From Gammaproteobacteria bacterium (GTDB taxonomy: Bacteria > Pseudomonadota > Gammaproteobacteria > Steroidobacterales > Steroidobacteraceae), in the NCBI GenBank assembly GCA_013289615.1, contig JABCZO010000010.1:51963-115962 (forward strand): a DNA stretch of 64,000 nt. Direction: 5' to 3'. Shown piece by piece: positions 1 through 13,865 of the stretch (the stretch's first letter is position 1; each line of letters begins with the position of its first letter). The notes beneath the pieces were generated by a model that did not search any database, was not told the DNA's origin, and saw only the letters and a list, made by a program, of their open reading frames with translations. The translations under genes were made by a program, and so were the position numbers.

Positions 1-1338
1 CGCCAGCAGCACGGCGATCTGCGCCGGCACCGAAACCGGCGAGAATTCCGACTGCTTCAGGCAGGCACGGATACGCCGCCCGTGCTCGATGATCTTGCGG
101 GTATCGTCATCCAGCCGCGCGCCGAACCGGGCAAAGTTCTCCAGTTCCTCGAACTGCGCAAAGGCGAGTTTGAGGTCGCCCGCGACCGCGCGATAGGCCG
201 CGCGCTGCGCCTTGCCCCCGACGCGCGACACCGACTTGCCGACATCGACCGCCGGCAGTATCCCGGACTCGAACAGCGATGGCGACAGGTAGATCTGCCC
301 GTCGGTGATCGAAATCAGGTTGGTCGGTATGTAGGCGGAGATGTCCTGCGCCTCGGTTTCGACGATCGGCAACGCGGTGAGCGAACCGCCGCCGCGCGCC
401 TTAGCCAGGTGGGTGGCGCGCTCCAGCAGCCGCGAATGAATATAGAAGATATCTCCTGGAAACGCTTCGCGTCCCGGCGGGCGGCGCAGCAGCAGTGACA
501 GCTCGCGGTAGGCGCGTGCGTGATTGGTCAGGTCGTCATAGACGATCAGCACATCGCGCCCCTGCTCCATGAAGTGCTCCGCGATGCTGGTGGCCGCATA
601 GGGGGCGATGTAGGTGAGGCCGGGCGCATCGTTGCCCGCGGTCACGACGACGACGGTATGGTCCATCGCGCCCCTGGAGCGCAACGCGGCGATCACCTTG
701 GCGACGCCGGACTCGCGCTGGCCGATCGCGCAATACACGCACAGCACGTCCTGGCCGCGCTGGTTGAGAATCGCATCCAGTGCAATGGCGGTCTTGCCGG
801 TCTGGCGATCACCGAGAATCAATTCGCGCTGGCCACGCCCGATCGGGATCAGCGCGTCGATCACCTTCAGCCCGGTCTGCAGCGGTTCGGTGACCGGTGC
901 GCGCTGTATGATCGGTGGCGCCGGCCGCTCGATCGGCAGGCGCCGGACCGCGACCACCGGCCCCTGGCCGTCGAGCGCCCGACCAAGCGGATCGATGACG
1001 CGCCCTAGCAGGGTGTCGCCCACCCCCACATCCATGACGCGGCCGGTGCGTTCCACCTCATCGCCTGCCTGCAGGTGCCAGTAATCACCGAGCAGCACCA
1101 CACCAATCTCGGCCGCATTCACGTTGAACGCGATGCCGGACACATCGCCGGGGAAATTGATCAACTCTTCGGAGCCCACGCCGGGAATACCCGTCACCGT
1201 GGCGATCCCGGTCGATACGTTGGTGATGGTTCCCACTTCCCGCAGCCTGAGCGGGGCGCTGAAGGCCTCGCGCGCGCGAGTCAACTGCGCAAATGCGCTC
1301 TGCAGGGCGCACTGGAGACTGCCCGCGGTCGCGTTCAT
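1..1338 (-). CDS. atpA: N-type ATPase subunit alpha (truncated by window edge)
   Basis: Nucleotide-binding alpha subunit of the catalytic head of an N-type rotary ATPase. The 446 codons visible are the N-terminal part; the C-terminus lies beyond position 1. I translated it from the ATG at 1338, which overlaps the atpF stop in an ATGA. A beta-barrel start ([13 protein letters not shown]) leads to the Walker A motif GDRQTGKT at residues 176-183 and the usual alpha motif [17 protein letters not shown] just around it. It is the last visible gene of atpDCQRBEFA; an atpG gene should follow outside the window. The gene order, not the alpha sequence itself, is what marks this as N-type rather than the housekeeping F-ATPase. 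Confidence 0.95.
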   Translation of the reverse strand, partial: MNATAGSLQCALQSAFAQLTRAREAFSAPLRLREVGTITNVSTGIATVTGIPGVGSEELINFPGDVSGIAFNVNAAEIGVVLLGDYWHLQAGDEVERTGRVMDVGVGDTLLGRVIDPLGRALDGQGPVVAVRRLPIERPAPPIIQRAPVTEPLQTGLKVIDALIPIGRGQRELILGDRQTGKTAIALDAILNQRGQDVLCVYCAIGQRESGVAKVIAALRSRGAMDHTVVVVTAGNDAPGLTYIAPYAATSIAEHFMEQGRDVLIVYDDLTNHARAYRELSLLLRRPPGREAFPGDIFYIHSRLLERATHLAKARGGGSLTALPIVETEAQDISAYIPTNLISITDGQIYLSPSLFESGILPAVDVGKSVSRVGGKAQRAAYRAVAGDLKLAFAQFEELENFARFGARLDDDTRKIIEHGRRIRACLKQSEFSPVSVPAQIAVLLA

Positions 1339-2135
1339 TGGCTGGCGCCTGACGCTGGCGCCGCCGCCGCCGGCGTCGAAGCTGATCCGAGGATGTCGCC
1401 GACGCTCTTCTCGAGCGCACCAAGGTAATCCGCGACGCTCCAGGCAAGCTTGCGTCCGCTCGCGTGCAGCTCCAGGCCGCTGATGAGCCCCGGCACGGTC
1501 TCGTAATTCAGCCGGCTGACGCTGGCGCCGATTTCCGACAGCGCCTGTTCGATGGCGGTGCGCTGCTGCGCCGGCAGTTCGAACGCACTGCGCACGACCA
1601 GCGCGCCGGCTGCAGCCTCGGTGGCCGAGGTGAGCAGCTTGCGGTCGGCGCCGCTCAATGCCCGAATGCGCTCGACGAACACACGCGCCATGCTGTCTTC
1701 CAGACTCGCGGTCGCCAGATCCGCCAGCACTTTGCGAGCGATCGCGAGCACCTGGTCGCGGGTCCTGCGTGCCACCTCGGCGCTCAGGAGCTGCTGTTCG
1801 CTGCGCAACAGGTCGGCGAGCCGCAAGCGCAATGCTTCGGCATCCTTGTGCGCCTGTTCGAGTAAGCGCTGATGCTCGGCCCTTGCCTGCTCGCTCGCCT
1901 GCGCGAGCAACGCCGCGCGCTGGGCGTCGAATTCCCGGTTGTTACGCTCGAATTCATCGCGCTCCTTGGTCGCGGCAGCCTGCTTGCTCGCAGCGTCCGC
2001 CAGCTGCATGCCAATGCGCTGCTCGCGTACGCTGATCGCGTTGAGCACGGGCTGGTACAGGAAGCGCTTCAATAACCAGACCAGGATCAGGAAATTGAGT
2101 GCCTGCGCGCCGACCGTGAACCAATCGATCAGCAC
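1335..2135 (-). CDS. atpF: N-type ATPase b subunit with delta-like C-terminal half
   Basis: Peripheral-stalk subunit of the N-ATPase, 266 residues, far longer than the roughly 160 residues of an ordinary b subunit. Residues about 5-27 form one membrane helix, followed by a long charged helical stretch rich in A, E, R and Q (about 40-130), typical of the b coiled coil. The C-terminal half is a separate domain, consistent with N-ATPases having no atpH (delta) gene and a b subunit that takes over that role. It starts 3 bases after atpE and its TGA overlaps the atpA ATG. The last 20 residues are Ala/Pro/Ser-rich and probably disordered. Confidence 0.9.
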   Translation of the reverse strand: MLIDWFTVGAQALNFLILVWLLKRFLYQPVLNAISVREQRIGMQLADAASKQAAATKERDEFERNNREFDAQRAALLAQASEQARAEHQRLLEQAHKDAEALRLRLADLLRSEQQLLSAEVARRTRDQVLAIARKVLADLATASLEDSMARVFVERIRALSGADRKLLTSATEAAAGALVVRSAFELPAQQRTAIEQALSEIGASVSRLNYETVPGLISGLELHASGRKLAWSVADYLGALEKSVGDILGSASTPAAAAPASGASQ

Positions 2136-2138
2136 GGG

Positions 2139-2411
2139 TCACTTTCCGGCGGCGTGAGCGATCACGCTGTTCCAGAACGGATTGGCGAAGATCAGGATCA
2201 TCGACACCACGAAACAATAGATGGCCGTGGATTCGATCATCGCCAGTCCGACGAACAGCGTACGAGTGATCGTGGCGGACGCATCAGGCTGCTGAGCCAA
2301 TGAACTGAGCGCCGTCGCCACGGCCTTGCCTTCCCCGAGCGCAGGCCCCAGCACGCCGAAGCCGGTGGTAATGCCGGCGGTGACGATCGACGCCACCGCA
2401 ATGATGGTCAT
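2139..2411 (-). CDS. atpE: N-type ATPase c subunit (rotor ring)
   Basis: Proteolipid of the membrane rotor ring, 90 residues, two hydrophobic helices joined by a polar loop with AQQPDA. The ion-binding Glu is E60 in MIESTAIY. Aligned to the Na+-binding Ilyobacter c subunit with a constant offset of 5, P28, E65, S66, T67 and Y70 correspond to P23, E60, S61, T62 and Y65, but Gln32 is replaced by Glu27, so each site may have two carboxylates. The ATG at 2411 is preceded by a strong AGGAGG, rather far upstream (13 bases). That fits the need for many c copies per complex. The longer open frame running into atpB is only a shadow. Confidence 0.95.
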   Translation of the reverse strand: MTIIAVASIVTAGITTGFGVLGPALGEGKAVATALSSLAQQPDASATITRTLFVGLAMIESTAIYCFVVSMILIFANPFWNSVIAHAAGK

Positions 2412-2452
2412 GCTATCCAAAGTGCCTCCTTCCGTTGAGGTTCGCTCATTGC

Positions 2453-3154
2453 TCAAGGCGCCGGCGCCGGGCCGCGCTCCTGCTCCAGCTCGCTGGCACG
2501 CGTCGCGGCCGCGATATACACCGCGGCGAGGATGCTGAAGATATAGGCCTGCACGATGCCGGTAAGCAGGCCGAGCAAAGTCATCACCAGCGGAAAGATG
2601 AACGGCGTGATCGTGAGCAGGATGGCGACGATCATCGATCCACTCATCATGTTGCCGAACAGCCGCACGGCGAGCGCCAGCGTGCGGGAGAATTCGCTGA
2701 TGATATTGAACGGCAGCATGATGAAGGTCGGCTTCAGGTACGACGCAAGGTAGCTGCCGAGACCCTGCTCGAGGATGCCGAACAGCGGCACGGCTACCAG
2801 CACGCACAGCGCCAGCGCAGCCGTCGTCGACAGCGAAGCGGTGGGCGGCTCGTAGCCGGGGATGATCGTGCACAGCGCCGCCGTCGCCAGGAACAGAAAC
2901 AGCGTGCCCAGGAACGGCAGATATTTGCGCGGTCGGCTCAAACCCACCGCTTCGATCTGCTGCTCGATGCCGGTGACGATGATTTCCAGCAGATCCTGCC
3001 AGCGCGAGCGCTCTGGACCCAGCGACAGCGTACGGGTGATGAGTTTTGAGCCCACCGCCAGAATGAGCATCAACCCCCAGGTGAAGGCAATCGTCGCGTT
3101 GAGCTTTAACGGCCCGTGCTGCCAGAAAACCAGCTGGTCGGGGCTAAGGTGCAT
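2453..3154 (-). CDS. atpB: N-type ATPase a subunit (membrane stator)
   Basis: Membrane subunit a, 233 residues, which forms the ion half-channels beside the c ring. Several hydrophobic helices are visible, with the signature helix SEFSRTLALAVRLFGNMMSG carrying the essential arginine (in LAVRLFGN) and a final amphipathic helix ending in AAVYIAAATRA. I chose the ATG at 3154, which gives MHLSPDQLVFW, because it overlaps atpR by only 11 bases; an in-frame start at 3193 would add 13 residues lacking family character. It sits between atpR and atpE, the standard N-ATPase position. Confidence 0.95.
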   Translation of the reverse strand: MHLSPDQLVFWQHGPLKLNATIAFTWGLMLILAVGSKLITRTLSLGPERSRWQDLLEIIVTGIEQQIEAVGLSRPRKYLPFLGTLFLFLATAALCTIIPGYEPPTASLSTTAALALCVLVAVPLFGILEQGLGSYLASYLKPTFIMLPFNIISEFSRTLALAVRLFGNMMSGSMIVAILLTITPFIFPLVMTLLGLLTGIVQAYIFSILAAVYIAAATRASELEQERGPAPAP

Positions 3155-3455
3155 GGTTGCTGCCGCCTGCTGATTGCGGCCGTGGGCCGGCATCTGCGGT
3201 GAGCCGGATCACGATGACGCGCGCCATGACGAAGCCGGCCACGCAAACCAGCAGCCGCTCCCAGGAGCCGCGCGCGACCAGATAGAAACCGAGCATAGCG
3301 ACACCGGTTCGCAGCAGCAGGCTGAGGGAAAACCACAGCCCCGTATGTCGCGAGCCAATGCCACGTACGACGGTCCACCACAGGCCGCCGAAATAGGCCG
3401 CCCCGAGGAGCAGGCCGGCGGCGAGCGCCAGCAGCACTGCCGACAGGTCAATCAT
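3144..3455 (-). CDS. atpR: N-ATPase accessory membrane protein AtpR
   Basis: Small membrane protein of 103 residues with three predicted helices (about 5-27, 39-60 and 64-83). AtpR proteins occur only in N-ATPase operons, between atpQ and atpB, and are thought to take part in c-ring assembly or in closing the ion pathway. Arginines lie inside the hydrophobic stretches (SLLLRTGVAML, GFVMARVIVIRL), a known feature of the family. The ATG at 3455 overlaps the atpQ TGA by 8 bases; a GTG at 3464 is an alternative adding three residues. Confidence 0.87.
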   Translation of the reverse strand: MIDLSAVLLALAAGLLLGAAYFGGLWWTVVRGIGSRHTGLWFSLSLLLRTGVAMLGFYLVARGSWERLLVCVAGFVMARVIVIRLTADAGPRPQSAGGSNHAP

Positions 3456-3778
3456 CGCCGGCACCGCCGTGCTGGTGGATATCCCTGCTCTCCCTGGTCA
3501 CCCAATGCCACGCGTTCCAACAGCCCAGAGCCAGGCCACCGATGAGCAGCGCAATCGTCCAGGAGTGACTTCCCGGGTGGTGCCGGTCCAGCCATACGCC
3601 GAGCGCCGCACCGAGCAGCGTCGGCACCGTCACCGACCAACCGACCAGTCCCATCATTCCCAGCCCGGACCAGATGATCCGGGCGGGTCGGTGCTGCGCT
3701 GCAAGCTTGCGCGCGACGCTGGCGTCAATCTGCTTCTTGAACTGCGCCTGATCCGGCGCACCGTCGGTAGGGGGCGGC

Positions 3779-3786
<8 letters not shown>
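3448..3786 (-). CDS. atpQ: N-ATPase AtpQ (AtpI-like) membrane protein
   Basis: 112-residue protein with two membrane helices (about 35-60 and 70-93) joined by GVWLDRHHPGSHSW, resembling the AtpI/AtpQ family whose members help assemble the c ring or carry divalent cations. The only sensible start is the GTG at 3786, which overlaps the atpC TAG by 8 bases; a longer open frame upstream has no family character. The N-terminal 30 residues are Pro- and charge-rich and cytoplasmic. Position between atpC and atpR is diagnostic of the N-ATPase operon. Confidence 0.86.
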
Positions 3787-8037
<4,251 letters not shown>

Positions 8038-8174
8038 GGCGGTGTCCCTTGCAGATCAAAACAATCCTTGAGCGAGGCGCATGGCGCCGCAGGCTGCTGC
8101 GCATGGCAGGCGCCACCTCGTACAGATTAGACACCGCGCAGATGACAGGTCTGTACGCAAACGTACCGTCGCGC
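8038..8174. promoter_or_regulatory. Gap upstream of xfp with two inverted repeats
   Basis: Only sizeable gap in the pgm-glgP-xfp-atp run. It holds a perfect 7-base inverted repeat GTACAGA (8120-8126) / TCTGTAC (8150-8156) and an overlapping 5-base one, GTACG (8153-8157) / CGTAC (8162-8166). No U-run follows either, so they look more like operator sites or an RNA structure than a terminator. An internal promoter for xfp and the ATPase operon could sit here; no clear -35/-10 pair was found. Confidence 0.4.
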
Positions 8175-10700
8175 TCATCGCTGCCACAGAATGCGAGCCT
8201 CCTCGAGCGGAACCGCAACGCCGTCGAACTGCGGGCTCAGGCGCGGCGTGTAGTCGGTGTGCGGACGCGTCGCTGGCACCGAGCCGCTATAGCGGTACAC
8301 GCCGGCAGCGGCCGGCTGCTGGGCGCGCGTCATCGGATAGCGCTCGGCATCACCCTGCCCGCTCGCATCGGCATACAGTTCCACCGCTACGCAATCGGGT
8401 GCAAGTTCAGCCAGGGTGACCTCGATCTCGAACGCATGGCCGCGCGCGCTGGTTTGGGTCTTCAGCACGCCAAAGTGCAGCCGGTCCCAGTAGCGCTCCA
8501 GCTGCCGCTGCCAGTCAAGGATCTGCTGTGCCTTGCGGGCCTTGTCTGTCACCCGAGCGCGCAATCGATCGGAGGCGGGCAGGTAATACTGTTCGGTGTA
8601 GTCGCGCACCGCGCGCAGGCTGGAGAAAACCGGCGTCAGGCGCGCCATGCTCTCGCGCATGCGGGCCACCCACGCGCTCGGAATGCCGTGCGCGTCGCGC
8701 GCATAGAATTCGCGAATCACCTCGCGCTCGAGCACCTCGTACAGCGCGCGCGCATCGGCCTCGTCCACCGCCGGATCGTCGCCGTGCTCCTGAGCGTCCC
8801 CGAGGGCCCAACCCACCTCCGGCGCGTAGGCTTCCGCCCACCAGCCGTCGAGCGTCGACAGGTTCACGCCACCGTTGACCAGCACCTTCATGCCGCTGGT
8901 ACCGCAGGCTTCCCACGGCCGGCGCGGCGTATTGAGCCAGACGTCAACGCCCTGCACCAGTTGCTCGGTGAGCATCACATCGTAGTCGCTGAGGAAGACG
9001 ACGCGCGAGCGCACCTCGTCGCGGCGAAGGAACTGCGTCCACTGGCGGATCAGCTCCTGCCCCCCGGCATCGGCCGGGTGAGCCTTGCCGGCCAGGATCA
9101 ACTGCACCGGTCGCTCAGCATTGCACAGCAGGCGCAACAGGCGCTCCGGGTCGTGCAGCAGCAGATTCGGTCGTTTGTAGGTCGCGAAGCGCCGTGCGAA
9201 GCCGATCGTCAACACCCGCGCATCGAGCACCTGCCGTGCCGCCTGCACCGCCTCCGGCGACTCGCCCGACGCGGCCCACTGGCGCGATAGTCGGCCGCGT
9301 GCATAGCCGACCAGTGTCTCGCGGCTGCTGTTGCGGTAGCTCCAGAGTTGCGCGTCGGACAGGCGCCGAATGAGGTCAGGGTCGGATTCATTCGGCACGC
9401 GCCAGCGATCCTTGCCGCAGGCGCCGGTCCACAAGCGGTCGGACGCCGCGGAATCCCAGGTCGGTGTATGCACCCCGTTGGTGACCGATCGCACCGGCAC
9501 TTCCGCCTGCGGCCAGCCGGGAAACAGCACGCCAAAGATGTGGCGGCTGACCTCGCCGTGCAGGCGGCTCACGCCGTTGACCGCGCCGCTGCCGCGGATC
9601 GCCAGATACGCCATGTTGAAGCTCTCGGTGCGATCTGCCGGGTCGCGCCGTCCAAGGGCGAGCAGCTGATCGATCGGGATGTGCAGCCGGCGCTGCGCGT
9701 AGGCGCCCAGGTATTGCTCGATCAGGGTCGGCGCAAAGCGGTCAAAGCCAGCCGCGACCGCGGTGTGGGTGGTGAACAGGTTGCCGACGCGGGTTGCCGT
9801 CAGGGCGAGCTCGAATGATTGTCCGGTCTGCTCCATCAGGCTGCGGGCACGTTCCAGCACGGCAAAGGCGGCGTGGCCCTCGTTCAGGTGGCAAACTTCC
9901 GGCTCCATGCCGAGCGCGGCCAGCAGCCGCCAGCCGCCAATGCCCAGCAGCAGTTCCTGCTGCAGTCGCAACTCCGGGCCGCCGCCATACAGCTCGCTGG
10001 TGATGGCGCGCCAGGCCGGAAAGTTCGCCGCATCGTTGCTGTCGAGCAGATACAGCTGGACCCGCCCGATCTGCACCTGCCAGGTGCGCAACCACACCGA
10101 ATAGCCCGGCAGGTCGATCTTTATCCGCAGCCACTCACCATCCGGCCCGCGCAATGGGCTGATCGGCAACTGCCCCGGGTCGTTGTACGGAAACAGCGCC
10201 TGCTGGGCGCCCTGCTGGTCGATCACCTGACGGAAATAGCCCTGCTGGTAGAGCAGCCCGACGCCCACCACCGGCACGCCCAGATCGCTGGCCGCCTTGA
10301 GCTGATCGCCGGCGACATTTCCCAGTCCGCCGGAGTAGATCGGCAGCGCCTCGCTCAGCATGAACTCCATGCTGAAATAGGCCACGCGCTTCAAGGCCGA
10401 CTGCGGATAGTTGCTCTGGAACCAGGCCGGCGCGTCGAGTGCCTGGCGACGGGTGCGCACCAGCATCTCCACCTGGTCGCGAAATTTCGCATCCGCCGAC
10501 GCGCGCTGCAGGCACTCGCGCGAAACGGTCTGCAGCACCACCCAGGGGTTATGCGTGAGGTCCCACAGCTCGCAATCCAGCTGCCGCCACAATCCGTCGG
10601 CCGCGTGATTCCACGACCAGCGCACGTCCAGGGCCAGCTCCGCCAGCGCGTCGAAACCATCGACGTCGCTCGGCAGGCGCGTCGGCACGCTAGGCGACAT
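8175..10700 (-). CDS. glgP: Alpha-glucan phosphorylase
   Basis: Pyridoxal-phosphate enzyme, 841 residues, that releases glucose-1-phosphate from glycogen or maltodextrins. It belongs to the shorter, Thermotoga-like branch (N-terminal domain with DVRWSWNHAADGLWRQLD) rather than the animal/E. coli branch. Visible signatures are FSMEFMLSEALPIYSGGLGNVAGDQLK in the first third (split here: FSMEFMLSEALPIYSGGLG), VCHLNEGHAAF, and the cofactor region PWEACGTSGMKVLVNGG with the candidate PLP lysine in GMK. Starts 15 bases after pgm and feeds it glucose-1-P. The ATG at 10700 has only a weak GGCAAG upstream. Confidence 0.94.
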   Translation of the reverse strand: MSPSVPTRLPSDVDGFDALAELALDVRWSWNHAADGLWRQLDCELWDLTHNPWVVLQTVSRECLQRASADAKFRDQVEMLVRTRRQALDAPAWFQSNYPQSALKRVAYFSMEFMLSEALPIYSGGLGNVAGDQLKAASDLGVPVVGVGLLYQQGYFRQVIDQQGAQQALFPYNDPGQLPISPLRGPDGEWLRIKIDLPGYSVWLRTWQVQIGRVQLYLLDSNDAANFPAWRAITSELYGGGPELRLQQELLLGIGGWRLLAALGMEPEVCHLNEGHAAFAVLERARSLMEQTGQSFELALTATRVGNLFTTHTAVAAGFDRFAPTLIEQYLGAYAQRRLHIPIDQLLALGRRDPADRTESFNMAYLAIRGSGAVNGVSRLHGEVSRHIFGVLFPGWPQAEVPVRSVTNGVHTPTWDSAASDRLWTGACGKDRWRVPNESDPDLIRRLSDAQLWSYRNSSRETLVGYARGRLSRQWAASGESPEAVQAARQVLDARVLTIGFARRFATYKRPNLLLHDPERLLRLLCNAERPVQLILAGKAHPADAGGQELIRQWTQFLRRDEVRSRVVFLSDYDVMLTEQLVQGVDVWLNTPRRPWEACGTSGMKVLVNGGVNLSTLDGWWAEAYAPEVGWALGDAQEHGDDPAVDEADARALYEVLEREVIREFYARDAHGIPSAWVARMRESMARLTPVFSSLRAVRDYTEQYYLPASDRLRARVTDKARKAQQILDWQRQLERYWDRLHFGVLKTQTSARGHAFEIEVTLAELAPDCVAVELYADASGQGDAERYPMTRAQQPAAAGVYRYSGSVPATRPHTDYTPRLSPQFDGVAVPLEEARILWQR

Positions 10701-10715
10701 ACTTGCCGTGCCGGC

Positions 10716-12374
10716 TCATGGCAGCGCTGCCAGCGCCTCGCCGACGATGGCCTCGGCTTCGCTCAGCACTCGCTGCAGGTGATCGGCGCCACGAAAGCTC
10801 TCGCCATAGACCTTGTAGATGTCTTCGGTCCCCGACGGGCGCGCCGCGAACCAGCCGTTGTCGGCGATGACCTTCAGGCCGCCGATCGCGGCGCCATTAC
10901 CGGGCGCCTGGGTGAGGATGCTGCGGATCGGCTCGCCGGCGAGCTGCTTCGAGCTGACCTGGTGCGGGGAGAGCTTTGCGAGCAATGCCTTCTGCGCCGG
11001 CGTCGCCTTGGCATCCACGCGATCGCTGACGCATTCACCGAACTGGCCGCTCAGCTGCCGGTAGAGCGTGCCCGGGTCGCGATCCAAGGCTGCACTGATC
11101 TCCGCGGCGAGCAGCGCCGGAACGATGCCGTCCTTGTCGGTGGTCCATGTCGTGCCGTCGCGGCGCAGGCAAGTGGCCCCGGCGCTCTCCTCTCCGCCGA
11201 AGCCCAGCGAGCCATCGAGCAGGCCATCGACAAACCACTTGAAGCCCACCGGGACCTCGTACAGCCTGCGGCCCAGTTTTGCCGCCACGCGGTCGATCAT
11301 CTGGCTGCTGACGACTGTCTTGCCCACCGCAGCGTCGGCACGCCATTGCGGCCGATGCCGGAACAGGTAGTCGATCGCCACCGACAGGTAATGGTTCGGG
11401 GGCAGCAGGCCGCTGCTGTGGGTGACGATGCCATGCCGGTCATGATCGGTGTCGCAGCCAAACGCGATGTCGAATCGATCCTTCAGTGCGATCAATCGCC
11501 GCATCGCATAGGACGAGGACGGATCCATCCGGATCTTTCCGTCCCAGTCCACGCTCATGAAGCGGAAGGTCGGATCGACCTCGTCGCTGACCACCGTAAG
11601 ATCGAGCCCGTAGCGATCCGCAATCGGACCCCAGTAATGCACGCCGGCGCCGCCCAGGGGATCCACGCCCATGCGGATCTTCGAGCCGCGGATGACGCCC
11701 ATGTCGATCACGTTGTCGAGGTCGCCGATGTAGGCGGCGAGGTAATCGTGCCGGTGCGTGCTCGGCCGGCGCAGCGCCTGAGCCACGGAAATGCGCTTGA
11801 CGCCGACAAGGCCCGCCGCCATGAGCTGGTTGGCACGCGCCTGGATCCAGCCGGTGACGTCGGTATCGGCCGGTCCGCCGTTGGTCGGGTTGTACTTGAA
11901 GCCACCGGCATCGGGTGGATTGTGCGATGGGGTGATGACGATGCCGTCGGCAAGCCCCGATTTGCGCGCGCGGTTGTAGCTCACAATCGCGTGCGACACC
12001 GCGGGCGTCGGCGTGTATTCGTCGTCCTGCGCCAGCATCACTTCCGCATCGTTCGCCGCCAGCACCTCCAGCGCGCTGGCGATGGCAGGCTCGGACAGCG
12101 CGTGCGTATCCATGCCGAGGAACAACGGACCGTCGGTGCCCTGCTGGCGGCGGTATTCGCAGATCGCCTGGCTGATCGCCAGCACGTGCCATTCATTGAA
12201 GCTGTACTGGAACGGGCAGCCGCGATGCCCTGAGGTGCCGAACGCGACCTTCTGTTCCGCGATCTGCGGATCAGGCCGATGGGTGTAGTAGGCGCTGATC
12301 AGCCTTGCGACGTTGACCAGCAGCTGCGGCGGCGCCGGCTGGCCTGCCAGCGCACTGATGCGCTCGTTACTCAT
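10716..12374 (-). CDS. pgm: Phosphoglucomutase, alpha-D-glucose phosphate-specific
   Basis: Interconverts glucose-1-P and glucose-6-P. 552 residues, the length of the E. coli Pgm type. The N-terminal FGTSGHRG substrate loop, the phosphoserine loop [15 protein letters not shown], the metal loop [10 protein letters not shown] and the C-terminal phosphate loop [12 protein letters not shown] are all intact. The ATG at 12374 ([11 protein letters not shown]) forms ATGAGTAA with the stop of the upstream HAD gene, so the two are translationally coupled; an upstream extension of the open frame is spurious. It links phosphorylase product to the hexose-P pool used by phosphoketolase. Confidence 0.96.
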   Translation of the reverse strand: MSNERISALAGQPAPPQLLVNVARLISAYYTHRPDPQIAEQKVAFGTSGHRGCPFQYSFNEWHVLAISQAICEYRRQQGTDGPLFLGMDTHALSEPAIASALEVLAANDAEVMLAQDDEYTPTPAVSHAIVSYNRARKSGLADGIVITPSHNPPDAGGFKYNPTNGGPADTDVTGWIQARANQLMAAGLVGVKRISVAQALRRPSTHRHDYLAAYIGDLDNVIDMGVIRGSKIRMGVDPLGGAGVHYWGPIADRYGLDLTVVSDEVDPTFRFMSVDWDGKIRMDPSSSYAMRRLIALKDRFDIAFGCDTDHDRHGIVTHSSGLLPPNHYLSVAIDYLFRHRPQWRADAAVGKTVVSSQMIDRVAAKLGRRLYEVPVGFKWFVDGLLDGSLGFGGEESAGATCLRRDGTTWTTDKDGIVPALLAAEISAALDRDPGTLYRQLSGQFGECVSDRVDAKATPAQKALLAKLSPHQVSSKQLAGEPIRSILTQAPGNGAAIGGLKVIADNGWFAARPSGTEDIYKVYGESFRGADHLQRVLSEAEAIVGEALAALP

Positions 12375-13065
12375 GATCCACCGCCGAAGCCGGGGAAAAG
12401 GCAAACTGCTCGAAATCAAAGCCGGCCAATTCGCCGATGCCCTCGATCGACACATCGGCGGGCGGATTGGCGGCAATCACGCTGGCGTCGTGCGCGTAGT
12501 GCCCCTGGCGCGGGAAGATGCTGGTGACGCGCGCTCCCCAGTGTTGCTTCACTGTCGTGAGGATGCGAAGCTTATCGTCCACCATCACGTAGTGATGCGC
12601 CGGATAGCTGCGCTCGACCGTATCGAGCATCTGCTCCTTGTGGATGAAGATCAGCACCCGTCCACCGACCGCATTCCACAGCCCCGCGTGCCGGATCTTG
12701 CGCGGCTGCAGCACCACATCACCGTCCGAGAGGATCACGGTCGTTCCCAGCCGCTGCAGGTGCGCGATCGCCGCGAGCGCCCCGGGGTACAGGCGGCTGG
12801 CAAACGGGTAGTCCAGCAGAAACTCCGACACCCGCGCCAGGCGCGCATTACCCGGATTTTCAAACCGATAGCGCTGCAGGCTGCCGAGGTAATCCGCATA
12901 GCCAAACTCGCTCCGCAGCGCCTCGAATATCACCCAGTAGCGATCACGGGTCGCCGCGTCGAACTCGCGCTCCAGCAGTTGGCTCAGGTCGCGCTGTACC
13001 GCATCGTTATCGAGCAGGGTATTGTCCACATCGAACAGGAACACGACGCCGCCTGGCAAGGCCAT
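12367..13065 (-). CDS. HAD-superfamily hydrolase
   Basis: 232-residue haloacid-dehalogenase-type phosphatase. Motif I is [13 protein letters not shown] with the nucleophilic Asp near residue 12, motif II is VILSDGD, and motif III/IV is [12 protein letters not shown]. The helical cap lies between motifs I and II. The start at 13065 is favoured by AAGGGG 8 bases upstream; an ATG two codons earlier sits too close to it. First gene of the HAD-pgm-glgP-xfp-atp run and divergent from dps. The substrate is unknown; a sugar phosphate is a reasonable guess from context only. Confidence 0.85.
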   Translation of the reverse strand: MALPGGVVFLFDVDNTLLDNDAVQRDLSQLLEREFDAATRDRYWVIFEALRSEFGYADYLGSLQRYRFENPGNARLARVSEFLLDYPFASRLYPGALAAIAHLQRLGTTVILSDGDVVLQPRKIRHAGLWNAVGGRVLIFIHKEQMLDTVERSYPAHHYVMVDDKLRILTTVKQHWGARVTSIFPRQGHYAHDASVIAANPPADVSIEGIGELAGFDFEQFAFSPASAVDHE

Positions 13066-13310
13066 CCGCATTTCCCCTTTCGTCCGGACCGCGTGCCCAT
13101 CACGTCGGTGCGCCCTGTGCGACAGCGTACAGACAGCCGCTGCGCGCTGCACGCCCGACTACCCTTCGCTGGCAGAAATTTTTACAATGCCCGCCGGACT
13201 GCCAGCCAGCCTCGAGGCTGCGCCCGCCTGCTGCTGGCGTTTCCGACTTGCTATCATCTGCCCGCGGCCGCACCAGAATGGCGCCGGCTTCACAACAAGG
13301 ATCCATGCCC
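13066..13310. promoter_or_regulatory. Divergent HAD/dps control region with extended -10 for dps
   Basis: 245-base gap between divergent genes. On the plus strand an extended -10, TGCTATCAT, occupies 13249-13257, placing transcription start near 13264 and a 5-prime leader of about 45 bases before dps. No good -35 is visible, which is common for extended -10 promoters and for RpoS-controlled dps genes. No minus-strand promoter for the HAD gene was clear; an A/T-rich patch GAAATTTTTACAATG lies at 13176-13190. Confidence 0.5.
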
Positions 13311-13859
13311 ATGAAGAAACCTGCCACTGCCAGCAAGCAAGAGCTCGTGCGCCGGCGCAACGCCCCGTTGGCGACCCCCACCGACCTTAAGGCGGCGGCG
13401 ACCCGGGATATCACCGGCGCGATGAATGCCATCCTGGCGGACGTATTCGCGCTGTACCTGAAGACCAAGAATTTCCACTGGCACATGAGTGGCCCGCATT
13501 TCCGCGACTACCACCTGCTGCTCGATGAGCAGGCCGACCAGATCTACGCGATGGCCGATCCGATCGCCGAGCGCATCCGCAAACTGGGCGGATCCACGCT
13601 GCGCTCCATCGGACACATCGCCCGCACCCAGCGCCTGTCGGATAACGACGCCGAATACGTCGAGCCGCTCGACATGCTGGCCGAACTGCGCGAGGACAAT
13701 AAGACCCTGGTGTCCGAACTGCGCGAAGCCCACGATCTGTGCGATGAGCACCGGGACATCGCCAGCGCCAGCCTGATCGAGGTGTGGATCGACGAGACCG
13801 AGCGTCGCACCTGGTTCCTGTTCGAGGCCTCGCGCGACGGCGATGCCACCGGTCACTGA
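13311..13859 (+). CDS. dps: Dps family DNA-protecting ferritin
   Basis: 182-residue ferritin-like protein that forms a hollow dodecamer, oxidises Fe(II) with peroxide and protects DNA in stress or stationary phase. Intersubunit ferroxidase ligands are visible in the expected order: H56 in NFHWH, H68 in DYHLLLDEQ, D72, D83 and E87 in MADPIAER. The first 20 residues are Lys/Arg-rich and may bind DNA. The start at 13311 has AAGGA 9 bases upstream; the ATG at 13305 is only 3 bases from it. Followed 6 bases later by the REC-GGDEF gene, probably co-transcribed. Confidence 0.94.
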   Translation: MKKPATASKQELVRRRNAPLATPTDLKAAATRDITGAMNAILADVFALYLKTKNFHWHMSGPHFRDYHLLLDEQADQIYAMADPIAERIRKLGGSTLRSIGHIARTQRLSDNDAEYVEPLDMLAELREDNKTLVSELREAHDLCDEHRDIASASLIEVWIDETERRTWFLFEASRDGDATGH

Positions 13860-13865
13860 GGTGGA

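Noticed and set aside
2139..2873. Apparent fusion of unknown sequence to the ATPase c subunit
   Set aside because: The added N-terminal part is a shifted reading of atpB; a normal atpE start with SD lies at 2411.
9819..12233. 804-codon plus-strand open frame opposite glgP and pgm
   Set aside because: Composition is His/Arg/Gln/Asp-rich with no domain, and it is fully antisense to two certain genes; long shadow frames are normal at this G+C content.
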